From Acidobacteriaceae bacterium (GTDB lineage Bacteria; Acidobacteriota; Terriglobia; Terriglobales; Acidobacteriaceae): a stretch of 39,146 bases of DNA. The stretch covers positions 62,389 to 101,534 of the forward strand of contig PLHW01000025.1 in assembly GCA_003139095.1 (NCBI GenBank), in the 5' to 3' direction. Below are positions 24,673-33,441 of this stretch, piece by piece. The notes under the pieces are model-generated. The model saw only the letters and a list, made by a program, of their open reading frames with translations. It ran no database searches and was not told the origin of the DNA. The position numbers and the translations under genes were made by a program. Every line of letters starts with the position of its first letter. The first letter of the stretch is position 1.

Positions 24673-25869
24673 TCAGCCTCGCATTGGCAGCTCGCCGTTC
24701 CTTCTGCGCGGGGAGCGCGCGGGCGACAGGCTCGCAGTTACGGCGCCGGTCATTACTTTTTTCAGGGCGGTTTGGAACTGATCCATCTCAGGCGCGGTGC
24801 CGATGGTGATGCGGACGTGGGTAGGCCAGACAGGCCAGATGCGTCCGATGTGCACATTTTGTTTGGCCATGGCTTCGATCATTTCTTTGCCGGGGCGCTT
24901 GGCATCGAGCATGAAGCAGTTCGATTCGGAGGGGATGTAGGAGTAGCCGTTGCGGTCAAGCCAGGCGAAGACGCTGGCGCGGATTTCGGCGTTGATGCGT
25001 TTGCGCTCGGGGACGAGCTGCGGGTCGCGGAGGCTGGCGGCGGCGGCGGCGAGCGCGGTGACGGGCATGAAGTTCCAGCCGCCGTAGTTCTGAATTTTTT
25101 CGATGAGGGCGGGCTTGCCGAAAACGGCTCCGCAGCGCAGGCCGGCCATGCCGTAAATTTTGGAGAAGGTGCGGAGGACGAGGACGTCTTTGTCGGCCTT
25201 GACCAGGTCGAGGGCGGTGGCGGCGTCGGAGAAATGGATGTAGGCTTCGTCGACCATGACGATGGAATCTTTGGGCTGGTGGGCGACGAGGTACTCGATA
25301 TCGGAATGGCTGGTGACGGTGCCTGTGGGATTGTTGGGACTGCAAACGTAGAAGAGGCCAGCGTCGGGGGCGGCGGCGAGCATGGCGCGGACGTCGTGGG
25401 AGTAATCCTTGGCGAGCGGGACTTTGATGACGCGGGCGCCGATGGCTTCGGCGGCGAACATGCCGGCCTCGTAACCGGGATCGGCGGTGACATAGGGGCG
25501 GTGAGGGGAAGCGAAGGCGGCGACGGCGTGATGCAGGGGCTCGCTGGAGCCGGCGTAGATGCAGGCGTATTCGGGTTTGAGGCCGAGGGATTCGGCGAAC
25601 TGATTGGTGAAGTCTTCGCTGAGCCAGAAGGAGTAGCGGCCGCCTTGCGGGGCCATGTCGATGACGGCTTGGCGGGCGGCGGCGGAGGGACCGAGGGGAT
25701 TCTCGTTGGAGTCGATCATGACGCCGTCGTGGCTGTGGGGATGGCGAATGGCGGCGGCATGGGCGAGCATGGGCTCGGTGACGATGCGAAGGGCGAAGGC
25801 GGCGGAGGTGGCGGCAGAAAGGCCGAGAAAAGAACGACGAGATGCGGAGACGATGGGGCTGCGGAGCAT
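24673..25869 (-). CDS. Tat-exported HisC-like PLP aminotransferase
   Basis: This 398-aa class I/II aminotransferase resembles histidinol-phosphate aminotransferase. It shows SNENPLGPS (54-62), CSPNNPTGTVT (176-186), MVDEAYIHF with Asp207, the PLP lysine K237 in RTFSKIYGMAGLR, and the phosphate-binding-type Arg in VRITIGT. Unusually for a HisC relative it begins with a twin-arginine signal (SRRSFLGLSAATSAAFALR, residues 10-28), which implies export of the folded, PLP-loaded enzyme. No histidine genes are nearby. A periplasmic amino-acid or amine transaminase is the best reading, with substrate unknown. Similar Tat-tagged HisC-like proteins exist in other soil bacteria. Confidence 0.88.
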   Translation of the reverse strand: MLRSPIVSASRRSFLGLSAATSAAFALRIVTEPMLAHAAAIRHPHSHDGVMIDSNENPLGPSAAARQAVIDMAPQGGRYSFWLSEDFTNQFAESLGLKPEYACIYAGSSEPLHHAVAAFASPHRPYVTADPGYEAGMFAAEAIGARVIKVPLAKDYSHDVRAMLAAAPDAGLFYVCSPNNPTGTVTSHSDIEYLVAHQPKDSIVMVDEAYIHFSDAATALDLVKADKDVLVLRTFSKIYGMAGLRCGAVFGKPALIEKIQNYGGWNFMPVTALAAAAASLRDPQLVPERKRINAEIRASVFAWLDRNGYSYIPSESNCFMLDAKRPGKEMIEAMAKQNVHIGRIWPVWPTHVRITIGTAPEMDQFQTALKKVMTGAVTASLSPARSPRRRNGELPMRG

Positions 25870-25900
25870 GGCTCACCTCACGAGGACATCTTAGCGCATT

Positions 25901-27784
25901 TCATTCCGTGAGGAGGCGGTGGGCGATGGCTTGATCGTCGGCGAGGTTGGGGGCTAGGGTTGCGGCTTGGGATTGGGCGGCGCGGGCGGCTTCGGTTTGG
26001 CCGGCTTGTTCGAGGGCCTGGGCGAGCAGCAGATAGTTGAGGGCGGAAGGTTCGAACTGCGCGGCTTGCTGGTAGTTGCGGATGGCGGCGGCGAGATCGC
26101 CACCTCTTTGCTTCGCTAGCGCGAGGCCGCGATAGGCGGCGGCGTTCGCTGGCTGGGATTGCAAGATGGCGGCGAAATCCTTCTGGGCATTTTCGTATTG
26201 CTTGAGCGACATGTGGGCGTAGCCGCTGTTGATGCGGGCTTGCTCGATCAGCGAGGCGTTCCTGGAGATGAGCGGAATTCTGGAGTAGCCCGAGAGGGCG
26301 GCCTGGTAGTTTCCGCGCATCTGGTCGTAGGTGGAGAGGTTGAGCGTGGCCATGGCGTCATCGGGGGCGAAGGAGAGGGCGCGGCGGACATGGGACATGG
26401 CTTCGTCGATTTTTCCTTCGGCGATTAGGGCGCCGGCAAGGTTGTCTTCGGCGGTGTAGTTGCGCTCGGTGATGGAGAGGGTATGGGTCCAGAGGGTGAC
26501 GTCATCGGACCAGAAGGCGATTTGGCGGGAGAGCAAGAGAGCGAGTGCGAGTAGCACCGCGGCAGAAGCCGCGAGGGGCGCCCATTTGGGGACGCGCCAC
26601 CGGGCGGCTAGATCGGCGGCGCCCCAGCAGACGATGACGAAAATTCCAAGCAGCGGGATGTAGGCGTAGCGATCGGCCATGGAGTGAACGCTGATCTGGA
26701 TGAGGCCGATCATGGGAACGAGCGTGCCGAGGAACCAGAACCAGCCAACGAAAAACGGACGGTGGCGGCGGAAGACGAGCGCGAAGATCGAGATGGCGAT
26801 GAGCGCGGCGGCCGAGGCGATGGCCGCGGCAATGTTGATGGACGCGCCGGGATGCGGATAGATGGGGGCGAGATGAACGGGCCAAAAAGCTTTCTCAAGA
26901 TATTTGACGTAGGCCGCAGAGGCATTGGCGAGGCGGAGCGAGAAAGGAAGCCGGGCCTGCGTGGCGGCGGCTTCGACCTTCATGGTGATGATGGCGCTGG
27001 CGGCGGAGAGCGCGAGCCAGGGCGCTTTTTCCCATAGCAAGCCGAGGAACGATTTCGCCTGTGCATCCGTGTGGCCGCGATTTGCGGCTGCCGCATCCGC
27101 GGGCGCGAGGCGGTGCAGCGGCCAATAATCAAGCAGCAGGAGCGCGAAGGGGAATGTGATGACCTGGGCCTTGCTCATGAGCGCGAGAGCGTAGGCGGCG
27201 GTCACGGTCAAATACCGTGCGAGGCCAGGGCGGCGCGCGTACCAGCCGTATGCGGCGAGCGCGAGAAAAAAGAAAAAAGTGCTGAGGACATCTTTTCGCT
27301 CGGAGATCCAGGCGACCGATTCGACGTTGATGGGATGCAAAGCGAAGAGGGCGGCGACGGCAAAGCTGCGCCAGAGCAATTGCGTTGCGCTCGCCAGGAT
27401 GAGAAAGAGGAGAGCGGCGTTGATGGCGTGCAGCAGCAGATTGACAGTGTGCGGGCCTTCGGGACTCAGGCCGAAGAGTTGGCAGTCGAGCGCGTGCGAC
27501 AGCCAGGTGATGGGATGCCAATCGGCGGTTTCCGAAGAGCGGAATGCCCAGATCACCGTGCTCCAGGTGAGGCCGGTGCGGACGTGAGGATTGTCGGCGA
27601 CGTGGAGGGCGTCGTCATAGTTGAGGAACGGCGCGCGCGTGATGGGACTGTAAAGCGCGAGCGTGGCCGCGACCAGCAGCAGGCAGAGGGTGAGTTTTTG
27701 TTTGGCGGGATTGCGGAAAAATTGCGAGTCAGCCGGATTTTGATTGGAGGTGGTTTCGGCGGAGGCCATCGGCTCAACGAGCAT
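25901..27784 (-). CDS. TMTC-like multi-pass membrane protein with C-terminal TPRs
   Basis: This 627-aa protein has about ten membrane helices (residues 31-470) and then TPR repeats (about 490-615: NLAGALIAEGKIDEAMSHVRRAL, NSGYAHMSLKQYENAQKDFAAIL, AAYRGLALAKQRGGDLAAAIRNYQ). The first loop holds NYDDALHVADNPHV with D57-D58, then DWHPITWLSHALDCQLFG and GPHTVNLLLHAINAALLF. These are typical of the bacterial relatives of TMTC proteins, a GT-C glycosyltransferase-like group. A lipid-sugar-dependent glycosyltransferase is therefore plausible but unproven. The start ATG overlaps the upstream stop as TGATG, which implies translational coupling to the zinc-ribbon gene. A second ATG five codons in is possible. 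Confidence 0.85.
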   Translation of the reverse strand: MLVEPMASAETTSNQNPADSQFFRNPAKQKLTLCLLLVAATLALYSPITRAPFLNYDDALHVADNPHVRTGLTWSTVIWAFRSSETADWHPITWLSHALDCQLFGLSPEGPHTVNLLLHAINAALLFLILASATQLLWRSFAVAALFALHPINVESVAWISERKDVLSTFFFFLALAAYGWYARRPGLARYLTVTAAYALALMSKAQVITFPFALLLLDYWPLHRLAPADAAAANRGHTDAQAKSFLGLLWEKAPWLALSAASAIITMKVEAAATQARLPFSLRLANASAAYVKYLEKAFWPVHLAPIYPHPGASINIAAAIASAAALIAISIFALVFRRHRPFFVGWFWFLGTLVPMIGLIQISVHSMADRYAYIPLLGIFVIVCWGAADLAARWRVPKWAPLAASAAVLLALALLLSRQIAFWSDDVTLWTHTLSITERNYTAEDNLAGALIAEGKIDEAMSHVRRALSFAPDDAMATLNLSTYDQMRGNYQAALSGYSRIPLISRNASLIEQARINSGYAHMSLKQYENAQKDFAAILQSQPANAAAYRGLALAKQRGGDLAAAIRNYQQAAQFEPSALNYLLLAQALEQAGQTEAARAAQSQAATLAPNLADDQAIAHRLLTE

Positions 27785-28920
27785 CAGTTGGCGGTCGAGT
27801 GCTCGGCGGATTTGGCGGAATGGCCGGCACGGGCTTTGCCGTGCTCGCGTTGGACGGCGCGCAGGTCGTTGTGCAGAATGTCGAGCGCGCTGCTCGGCAT
27901 CTCGGTGCCCCACTCCTGCATTTCTTCCTCGTCCCAGTGTCCATTGAGGCGAATGGCGGAGTCGGTGAGATCTTCGGGAAAGGCCTGGCGGTAGTTGCCC
28001 TCGCGATTGAGCGCTTCGCCCATCTGCCGGCCCGAGTGCATCTCGTAAACGCACCGCGTCGCCGTGCCATTGTGGTTCATAAACATCAGCAGAACTTCGC
28101 CGTCGTCGCCGTAATCGGGGCGATAGAACCAGGCCTGCGGGGAATCGGCCTTAGGACGGGGGCGTCTGCGGGCGTGGCCGGGCTGTTCGGTGGCAGCCTG
28201 CTCGGGCTTGGGTTCGTTGGCGGGAACGACGTACAGAACGCGCTGGCAGGAGTCGCAGAAAACGATGTGTTCGCAGTTCAAAACTTCGTTGTGGGTCTGG
28301 GGACGCAACTTGACCTGGCAGCCCATGCATTTGTGGTCGCGTACTTCGGCGAGGCCGCTGCCGCGAAACTTCATGACCCGCTCGTAGCGCCGCAGCAGGT
28401 CGTCGTCGATGCCCTGTCGCAGGACGTCGCGCTTGGCATTCCACTCGGTGAGTTTCTGTTGATCTTCGGCAGTGACACGCCGGGCGTCCTCTTTTTCCTT
28501 GTCGATCTCGGCGGTTTCGGCTTTGAGGCGGCCCTCGGCGATCTTTACGTCTTTTTCGCGCGCCTCGACGTTGACCATGACCTCGAGGATGCGGTCTTCG
28601 TTGATGCGAATCTCCTGCTCGGAAAACTGGATCTCGTGGAGGAGCGCTTTGTATTGTTCGTTGGTTTTTACGTCGAGCGACTGGTCGCGATACTTGGAAA
28701 TTTTGCCTTGCAGATCCTGAATGGCGGTTTCGAACTTTTTGCGGTTGGCCTCGTCGGCTTTGGCGGCGGCGCGGGCTTTTTCGAGATGGGCCTTGGTGCC
28801 CGCCAGTTTTTGTTCGATCGAGGCGATGCGCTTCGGCAATTCCGCGATCTCGTCTTGCAGCTTGCGGATCTCCTGATCCGCGACCTGGAGTTCGAGAAGT
28901 TTTTCGATGTCAGGAAGCAT
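27784..28920 (-). CDS. Coiled-coil C4 zinc-ribbon protein with extra C-terminal domain
   Basis: This 378-aa protein begins with about 185 residues of heptad-rich coiled coil (MLPDIEKLLELQVADQEIRKLQDEIAELPKR...) and then a C4 zinc ribbon: C198-M-G-C201, then C222-D-S-C225 (EHIVFCDSCQRVLY). This is the CT398/zf-RING_7 type, seen in many bacteria at about 240 residues and often linked to flagellar or nucleic-acid roles. Here a Lys/Arg/Pro linker is followed by about 110 further residues (AWFYRPDYGDDGEVLLMFMNHNGTATRCVYEMHSGRQMG...) that I do not recognise. It overlaps the TMTC-like gene by one base. The start is supported by normal family onset rather than by a strong Shine-Dalgarno sequence. Confidence 0.85.
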   Translation of the reverse strand: MLPDIEKLLELQVADQEIRKLQDEIAELPKRIASIEQKLAGTKAHLEKARAAAKADEANRKKFETAIQDLQGKISKYRDQSLDVKTNEQYKALLHEIQFSEQEIRINEDRILEVMVNVEAREKDVKIAEGRLKAETAEIDKEKEDARRVTAEDQQKLTEWNAKRDVLRQGIDDDLLRRYERVMKFRGSGLAEVRDHKCMGCQVKLRPQTHNEVLNCEHIVFCDSCQRVLYVVPANEPKPEQAATEQPGHARRRPRPKADSPQAWFYRPDYGDDGEVLLMFMNHNGTATRCVYEMHSGRQMGEALNREGNYRQAFPEDLTDSAIRLNGHWDEEEMQEWGTEMPSSALDILHNDLRAVQREHGKARAGHSAKSAEHSTAN

Positions 28921-29172
28921 CGGTAAGAATGGTCACCTATTGATTTTAGCATGTGGAAAATGCCGGGTTGCGGGGAGGTGAGGAAATGATGTAACCGCGG
29001 GGAACATGGATGGAGTGACGGCGCGACGTTTGGGGATGATGGGGTTGGGGGCGCGCGCGGCAGTTTGGATGACGAATGGAGTTGGCGGGAGTTTCACTGT
29101 GGTGTGAGTCTCGCTGTGGTAGGCTGCGAGGTTCGGCCGCTCGTTGTTAAGTTCTTCTTGTGGAGGTTTCAG

Positions 29173-31278
29173 TTGAAGCCAGGTCGATTCGGTCTCTCAT
29201 CGGTCTTTGTTGGTTCCCCCGCATTTTTCCGGAGGATCGCCCCGCTTTTCGGGCTCGCCGCGTTGTTTTTCGTTACGCCGGCGGTCGGTCAGCACGCGGC
29301 TCAAAAGGCGGCGGACGTGGTTGCCGAGCGGGTGGGAGACACCGCTTTTATCCGGTTGCGGGCGCCGAGTTTTGCGGCTCTGAGCCCGCGGCAGCAGGCG
29401 CTCGCCTACTGGCTGACGCAGGCTTCGATCGCGATTGATCCGATTATTTACGACCAGTTTTCGGCCTGCGGCTTGCGGCAAAAGCGGCTATTGGAAGAGA
29501 TCGTCGCGCATAGCGGGGGAATCAAGCCGACGACGCGCGCGAAGATCGCGGATTACGCGAAGCTGTTTTGGGCCAATCGCGGCAACCACAACGAAATTAC
29601 CTCGCAGAAATTTCTGCCTGGGTTCACGTTTCAGGAATTGCGGCTTGCGGCTGCCTCGGCGGAGAGCGATGGAGGATTCAAGACCGCGTATGCCGATCTG
29701 CCGCCGCTGAAGACGGCGGCCGAGGTAAAGCTGGAGGTCGATGCGTTGCGGGCGTCGTTTTTCGACGCGGCGTTTGAGCCGATGGAGGTGGCAAAGAGTC
29801 CGGGCGGCGGGAAGGACGTGATTCAGGCGAGTTCGAATACGTTTTATCCGGGATTGAGCCTGACGGATTTGAAGGATTTTAAGGACAGGTATGCGCTGAA
29901 TTCGCGGGTGGTGCGGGGCGCCGACGGCAAGCTGACGGAACTCGTGTATCGCGCGGGCACGCGGGACGCGAAAGTTCCGGCGGGGCTGTATGCGACGTTT
30001 TTGAAAAAAGCGAATGAGTGCCTGGAACAGTCGTTGCCGTATGCCGAGCCGCAGCAGGCCGAGGCGATCCGCCACCTGATTCGTTTTTATGAGACGGGCG
30101 AGTATAGCGAGTGGCTGGCGTTTGGGATCGCGTGGGTGCAAAACGACGCGACGGTCGACTTCGACAGTGGATTTATCGAAGTGTATCGCGATGCGCGGGG
30201 CGCGAAGGGAAGCTCGCAGAGTTTTGTGACGATCACGGATAAGCCGGTGACAGCGGCGATTACGAAACTCGCGGACAACGCGGCGTATTTCGAAGAGAAG
30301 GCGCCGTGGCTGGAGAAGTATCGGCGAACGGCGTTTAAGCCGCCGGTGGTGAAAGCGGTGGAGACGCTGATCGAGACGGGCGATTTTAACGTGAGCACGA
30401 TCGGCGACAATCTGCCGAATGAGGACGAGATTCACGACAAATATGGATCGAAGAATTTTTTGTTTACCGGGAGCAGCCGGGCTTTGAATGCGGCGACGGG
30501 TAAGACCGCGTTTGCGGAGTTCGCGCCGGATGACGCCGCAATCGCGCGCAACGAAAAGTTTGGCGGAGAGGCGCAGGATTTGCTGGTGGCGATGCACGAG
30601 GTCATCGGGCACGGGTCGGGGAGGCTGAGCGAGCGGCTTAGCGGGGGAGCGCAGCCGTTCTTGAAGGAATATTATTCGACGCTCGAGGAAGGCCGCGCGG
30701 ATTTGATGGCGCTATGGAACGTGTGGGATCCGAAGCTGAAGGAGCTGGGGCTGATTACGAATCAGGAGGAAGTGGCGAAAGCGATGTACGACAATGCGGC
30801 GATGGTCGCGCTCACTCAGTTGCGGCGCATTCCGCGTGGCGACACCATTGAGGAGGACCATGAACGCGACCGGCAGATGATTGCGCACTATATTGCGGCG
30901 CAGGTACCGGGATCGATTGAAGAGTTTAAGCGCGACGGCAAGACTTATGTGCGGGTCGCGGATTACGAGAAGATGCGGAAGGGCGTGGGCATGTTGCTGG
31001 CGGAGTTGATGCGGATTAAGGCGGAGGGCGATTACGACGCGATCAGGACGCTGGTGGAGAAATACGGCGTGCATTTCGACCCCGCGGTGCGGGACGAGGT
31101 GGTGACGCGCTACGCGAAGCTGGACCTGCCGACTTATTTTGCCGGCGTGAATGCTTGGCTGACCGCGCGCGTGGATGCAAAGGGCGAGGTGAAGAAGGTG
31201 GAGATCAGCTATCCGGAAGATGTAGTGACGCAGTATTTGCGGTATGGGGCGATGTACGACGCGGGGCTAGGGCGGTAA
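29173..31278 (+). CDS. Exported M49-family (dipeptidyl-peptidase III-like) metallopeptidase
   Basis: This is a 701-aa protein from a TTG start at 29173, chosen because GGAGG (29162-29166) lies six bases upstream and the product then opens with a clean signal peptide (RRIAPLFGLAALFFVTPAVGQ). The open frame reaches back to an ATG at 29065, but those residues look random. The zinc site is that of M49 peptidases: HEVIGHG with H475, and EEGRAD with E505/E506, the second ligand region. GSGRLSERL follows the first motif. The N-terminal half matches the large helical domain of bacterial M49 members. It should trim short peptides in the periplasm. It is divergent from the zinc-ribbon gene across about 250 bp. 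Confidence 0.9.
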   Translation: MKPGRFGLSSVFVGSPAFFRRIAPLFGLAALFFVTPAVGQHAAQKAADVVAERVGDTAFIRLRAPSFAALSPRQQALAYWLTQASIAIDPIIYDQFSACGLRQKRLLEEIVAHSGGIKPTTRAKIADYAKLFWANRGNHNEITSQKFLPGFTFQELRLAAASAESDGGFKTAYADLPPLKTAAEVKLEVDALRASFFDAAFEPMEVAKSPGGGKDVIQASSNTFYPGLSLTDLKDFKDRYALNSRVVRGADGKLTELVYRAGTRDAKVPAGLYATFLKKANECLEQSLPYAEPQQAEAIRHLIRFYETGEYSEWLAFGIAWVQNDATVDFDSGFIEVYRDARGAKGSSQSFVTITDKPVTAAITKLADNAAYFEEKAPWLEKYRRTAFKPPVVKAVETLIETGDFNVSTIGDNLPNEDEIHDKYGSKNFLFTGSSRALNAATGKTAFAEFAPDDAAIARNEKFGGEAQDLLVAMHEVIGHGSGRLSERLSGGAQPFLKEYYSTLEEGRADLMALWNVWDPKLKELGLITNQEEVAKAMYDNAAMVALTQLRRIPRGDTIEEDHERDRQMIAHYIAAQVPGSIEEFKRDGKTYVRVADYEKMRKGVGMLLAELMRIKAEGDYDAIRTLVEKYGVHFDPAVRDEVVTRYAKLDLPTYFAGVNAWLTARVDAKGEVKKVEISYPEDVVTQYLRYGAMYDAGLGR

Positions 31279-31568
31279 GGGCTGGGGCGGGCCGCGGGTT
31301 GCTGGCGCGCCGCTAGTTTTGACTATTCAGATTTTCGAATCTTCAGATTTATTCATAGACAATTCAGACCTCCTCCATGGACGGAATCGCGGTCTTGATC
31401 ACAATGCCATCAAGTTGTGGCGAACTGAAGAGGGCTCGCCAGCAGGGTTGAGCCGGCGCTCTTGTGCAGGGAGCTCAAGAAAAAAACTCCTTCATGTCGA
31501 AACGTTCGGCCCGTTCTTCACACAATACTGGTAGTCGCGGGGCTGACGGCCTCAGAAAGAGGGGGGAT
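31279..31568. other. Spacer after the M49 gene, with an 8-bp-period stretch
   Basis: From 31319 the sequence reads TTGACTAT, TCAGATTT, TCGAATCT, TCAGATTT (to 31350), a fourth example of an 8-bp-period block close to a gene end. The remainder has no convincing gene, promoter or RNA. An open frame from 31319 lacks a ribosome-binding site and recognisable features. Confidence 0.5.
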
Positions 31569-31766
31569 ATGTCGTTCGTCACGATATTGATGGTGGGGGG
31601 ATGGAGCGCAACGATCGGGATGATCGGTTTTTGCGCGCTGAAGGAATCCGGGAAACTGGCCGGGATGCGCAGACGCTTGGTGCTGTGGCTGGATAGCACG
31701 GCGTACACAGGCGCCGGCCTACCCGAAGACGGATTGCGGCGGGACGTTGCGCGCGCGCGAGGGTAA
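31569..31766 (+). CDS. Small single-pass membrane protein, hypothetical
   Basis: This is a 65-aa frame starting MSFVTILMVGGWSATIGMIGFCALKESGKL: one hydrophobic helix (about residues 3-24), then a basic cytoplasmic-type tail (MRRRLVLW). A very purine-rich AGAGGGGGG ends three bases before the ATG at 31569, closer than ideal. The frame extends upstream to 31464 without better support. I recognise no family. A terminator-like hairpin for the opposite strand lies 100 bp beyond its end. Confidence 0.45.
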   Translation: MSFVTILMVGGWSATIGMIGFCALKESGKLAGMRRRLVLWLDSTAYTGAGLPEDGLRRDVARARG

Positions 31767-31865
31767 GCGGCGGAGCGCTGCTATGGCGGCCTTTGAGAAC
31801 GACACAACGTTTTGCGGCATTTGCCGCTGCGGAATACGGAGGCGCGAGGCGCCTCTTTCGCGCGG

Positions 31866-31911
31866 CAAAAAGGGGACCGCGCGACCTTGACCACATGCAG
31901 GGTCGCGCGGT
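31866..31911 (-). terminator. Rho-independent terminator of the secreted hypothetical gene
   Basis: ACCGCGCGACC (31876-31886) and GGTCGCGCGGT (31901-31911) form a perfect 11-bp GC-rich stem with a 14-base loop. Read on the minus strand the stem is followed by CCCC and then TTTTT (31871-31867). It lies 45 bp past the stop of the minus-strand gene at 31956. Confidence 0.7.
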
Positions 31912-31955
31912 GCCGCCTTGGCTGCGAACGAGTGTTTGATGAGCGGGGAGCGCCG

Positions 31956-32798
31956 CTAATTGGCGGCGTCGGGCGCGCCGGGAGTGGGGGGAAGTTTGAA
32001 CTCCACGCCGAGCGCGTCGTTTGCTTCCTGGGTCGCAGGAAGGTCGATGTCGGAGAGCAGAATTTTGCGTGCGCGGCCATCGGCGAAATCAAAGAGCGTG
32101 TCGCCGACGATGGCGTAGTTGACGATCTTGGAGTGGTGGCCGTCTTTGAAGATGAGCACGGTTGTCGGCTGGACCGAGACGGAAGCGTCGGCAGCGGCGT
32201 CGTCCGAGGTGGCGGGTGTCGCGGTGCGAGCGTTCGCCGTTTCTGCGTCTGGGGAGATGTCGTCCGGCGCGCTGCCAGCCGCGGTTGCGTTGCTTGCGAG
32301 CGCGGCACCCCTTCCCGCTTTGCGCTTGGCGGTTGCAGACGATCTCACTGCGCGGGGAGGCTGAGCGGGCTCGGGATACTGGGCATCGTCTGCTTCGCCG
32401 GAATCAGAATCGGCGTAGGAATCAGAGTCATCCGCGTAGGGCACGGCGTAGGGAATATAGACGGGCTCGGCGATGGCGCCGACCAGGCCGTCGCGGTGGT
32501 GGCGATGATGGTGCTCGGAGGAGAGCGGCGTCATCGGGACCATGGGCGAAAATCCGGACGGGAAAAAGAAGCTGGCACAGCAACCGAGCGGGAAAGAGGC
32601 GGCGCCGACCCCGTTGGAGCGAAAACCGGGAGCATTATTGATGCTTCCGCCGTTGTTATTTCCCCCCAGGCCCGAGGGCGGAACGCCCTGAAACTGCATG
32701 GGAGGCACGCCCTGAAATTGAGCGGCGCTGGGCAGGCACGCGGCAAGGATGAATGAAAGCGTGACAAGCAGCAGGAAAAGAATTCGAGCGGACGGCAT
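31956..32798 (-). CDS. Secreted low-complexity protein, hypothetical
   Basis: This is a 280-aa protein from the ATG at 32796-32798 with GGGAG upstream. A signal peptide (ARILFLLLVTLSFILAACLPSAAQ) is followed by a duplicated QFQGVPP motif, an Asn/Gly-rich part, GCCASFFFPSGFSP, and HHHRHHRDG. A Tyr/Asp/Ser-rich run (PYADDSDSYADSDSGEADD) and an Ala/Thr-rich linker come next. The C-terminal 75 residues look folded (TTVLIFKDGHHSKIVNYAIVGDTLFDFADGRARKILLSDIDL). That last part resembles small beta domains found at the ends of acidobacterial secreted proteins. I cannot name a function. It may be lipid-anchored via the Cys in AAC, though LAAC is followed by LPSAAQ, which suggests ordinary cleavage. 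Confidence 0.75.
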   Translation of the reverse strand: MPSARILFLLLVTLSFILAACLPSAAQFQGVPPMQFQGVPPSGLGGNNNGGSINNAPGFRSNGVGAASFPLGCCASFFFPSGFSPMVPMTPLSSEHHHRHHRDGLVGAIAEPVYIPYAVPYADDSDSYADSDSGEADDAQYPEPAQPPRAVRSSATAKRKAGRGAALASNATAAGSAPDDISPDAETANARTATPATSDDAAADASVSVQPTTVLIFKDGHHSKIVNYAIVGDTLFDFADGRARKILLSDIDLPATQEANDALGVEFKLPPTPGAPDAAN

Positions 32799-32859
32799 GG
32801 GCAGTCTCCCTCGCTCGGGTTGGACATCCAGAAGCCAATTCATGTGCCGGGCGCCCGGG

Positions 32860-32896
32860 CCAGTACCCGGAACAGAGCAATTTCCGGGCCTACTGG
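32860..32896. promoter_or_regulatory. Long hairpin between two minus-strand hypotheticals
   Basis: CCAGTACCCGGAA (32860-32872) pairs with TTCCGGG (32882-32888) and TACTGG (32891-32896), a 13-bp stem with one two-base bulge and a 9-base loop. A second palindrome, CCGGGCGCCCGG, adjoins it. It lies 62 bp upstream of the secreted-protein start. It could be a terminator of the upstream gene or a leader element. Confidence 0.5.
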
Positions 32897-32959
32897 TTAG
32901 AACTACGCAGATGCGGCGAAGTTGCGCGGAAAATTTCCCGGCGGGCAAGAAAGTTGCAG

Positions 32960-33190
32960 TCAGGCTGCATTTAGCGGCACATGCGCGGTGAGGCGGCTCA
33001 ACTCGGCAATGCGGTGCCGGACGTAGCCATCTTCGGTGAGGTGCGCGGCAGCGGTCGCTTTGCGGCTGCCGCCCACCATCTGGTCCATGGGACGGCGCTT
33101 AGAAAAATGAGGGTCGAGTTCCCGGCAAAATTCACACGGCCGGGTCGAGCGCGTGTCGCGTTTCAGTTCTGCCAAATCGATGTGTTCCAT
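32960..33190 (-). CDS. Small CxxC protein, hypothetical
   Basis: This 76-aa protein begins MEHIDLAELKRDTRSTRPCEFCRELDPHF. The ATG at 33188-33190 has a perfect AGGAGG with suitable spacing, the main reason to accept it. One CEFC pair near residue 19 and several His residues suggest possible metal or redox binding, but a single pair is not a zinc finger by itself. The rest is basic and soluble-looking. It lies upstream of the secreted hypothetical, with a strong hairpin between them. Family unknown. Confidence 0.6.
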   Translation of the reverse strand: MEHIDLAELKRDTRSTRPCEFCRELDPHFSKRRPMDQMVGGSRKATAAAHLTEDGYVRHRIAELSRLTAHVPLNAA

Positions 33191-33441
33191 CAGACTTCCT
33201 CCTGAGTGGAGTGAAAAAAACGGAGGCATCGTTTCTGAGATCAGGGGTTCTTGAGATCAGGTCATAAATGGAAAGTGGCCGTTCGGGAAGAGCCTTTTTA
33301 CTACAGGGCGGGGCAACTGTTCAAGCCCGAAAAATCCACAGGGTGGAATTTTGGGCGGTTTCCATAATCGTATGGGATTCTGGCATCATCAGCCATGGGC
33401 AAATTGACCGGTTCTTTTGATGGCGGCGTGCGGGAGATTCT
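33191..33441. other. Divergent spacer before the HAD gene
   Basis: This 251-bp spacer contains a repeated GAGATCAGG (two copies about 15 bp apart near 33238-33260). I see no convincing promoter or RNA. Confidence 0.35.

Noticed and set aside
24772-25911. Long plus-strand open frame opposite the aminotransferase
   Set aside because: Antisense shadow. The minus strand carries all the class I aminotransferase motifs.
27799-28926. Long plus-strand open frame opposite the zinc-ribbon gene
   Set aside because: Antisense shadow of a coiled-coil gene.
31319-31534. 71-aa plus-strand open frame after the M49 gene
   Set aside because: No ribosome-binding site, starts within an 8-bp-period block and shows no family features.
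33335-33360. DnaA box (AAATCCACAGGG)
   Set aside because: At least two mismatches to TTATCCACA, and single. No cluster occurs there or near the skew switch.
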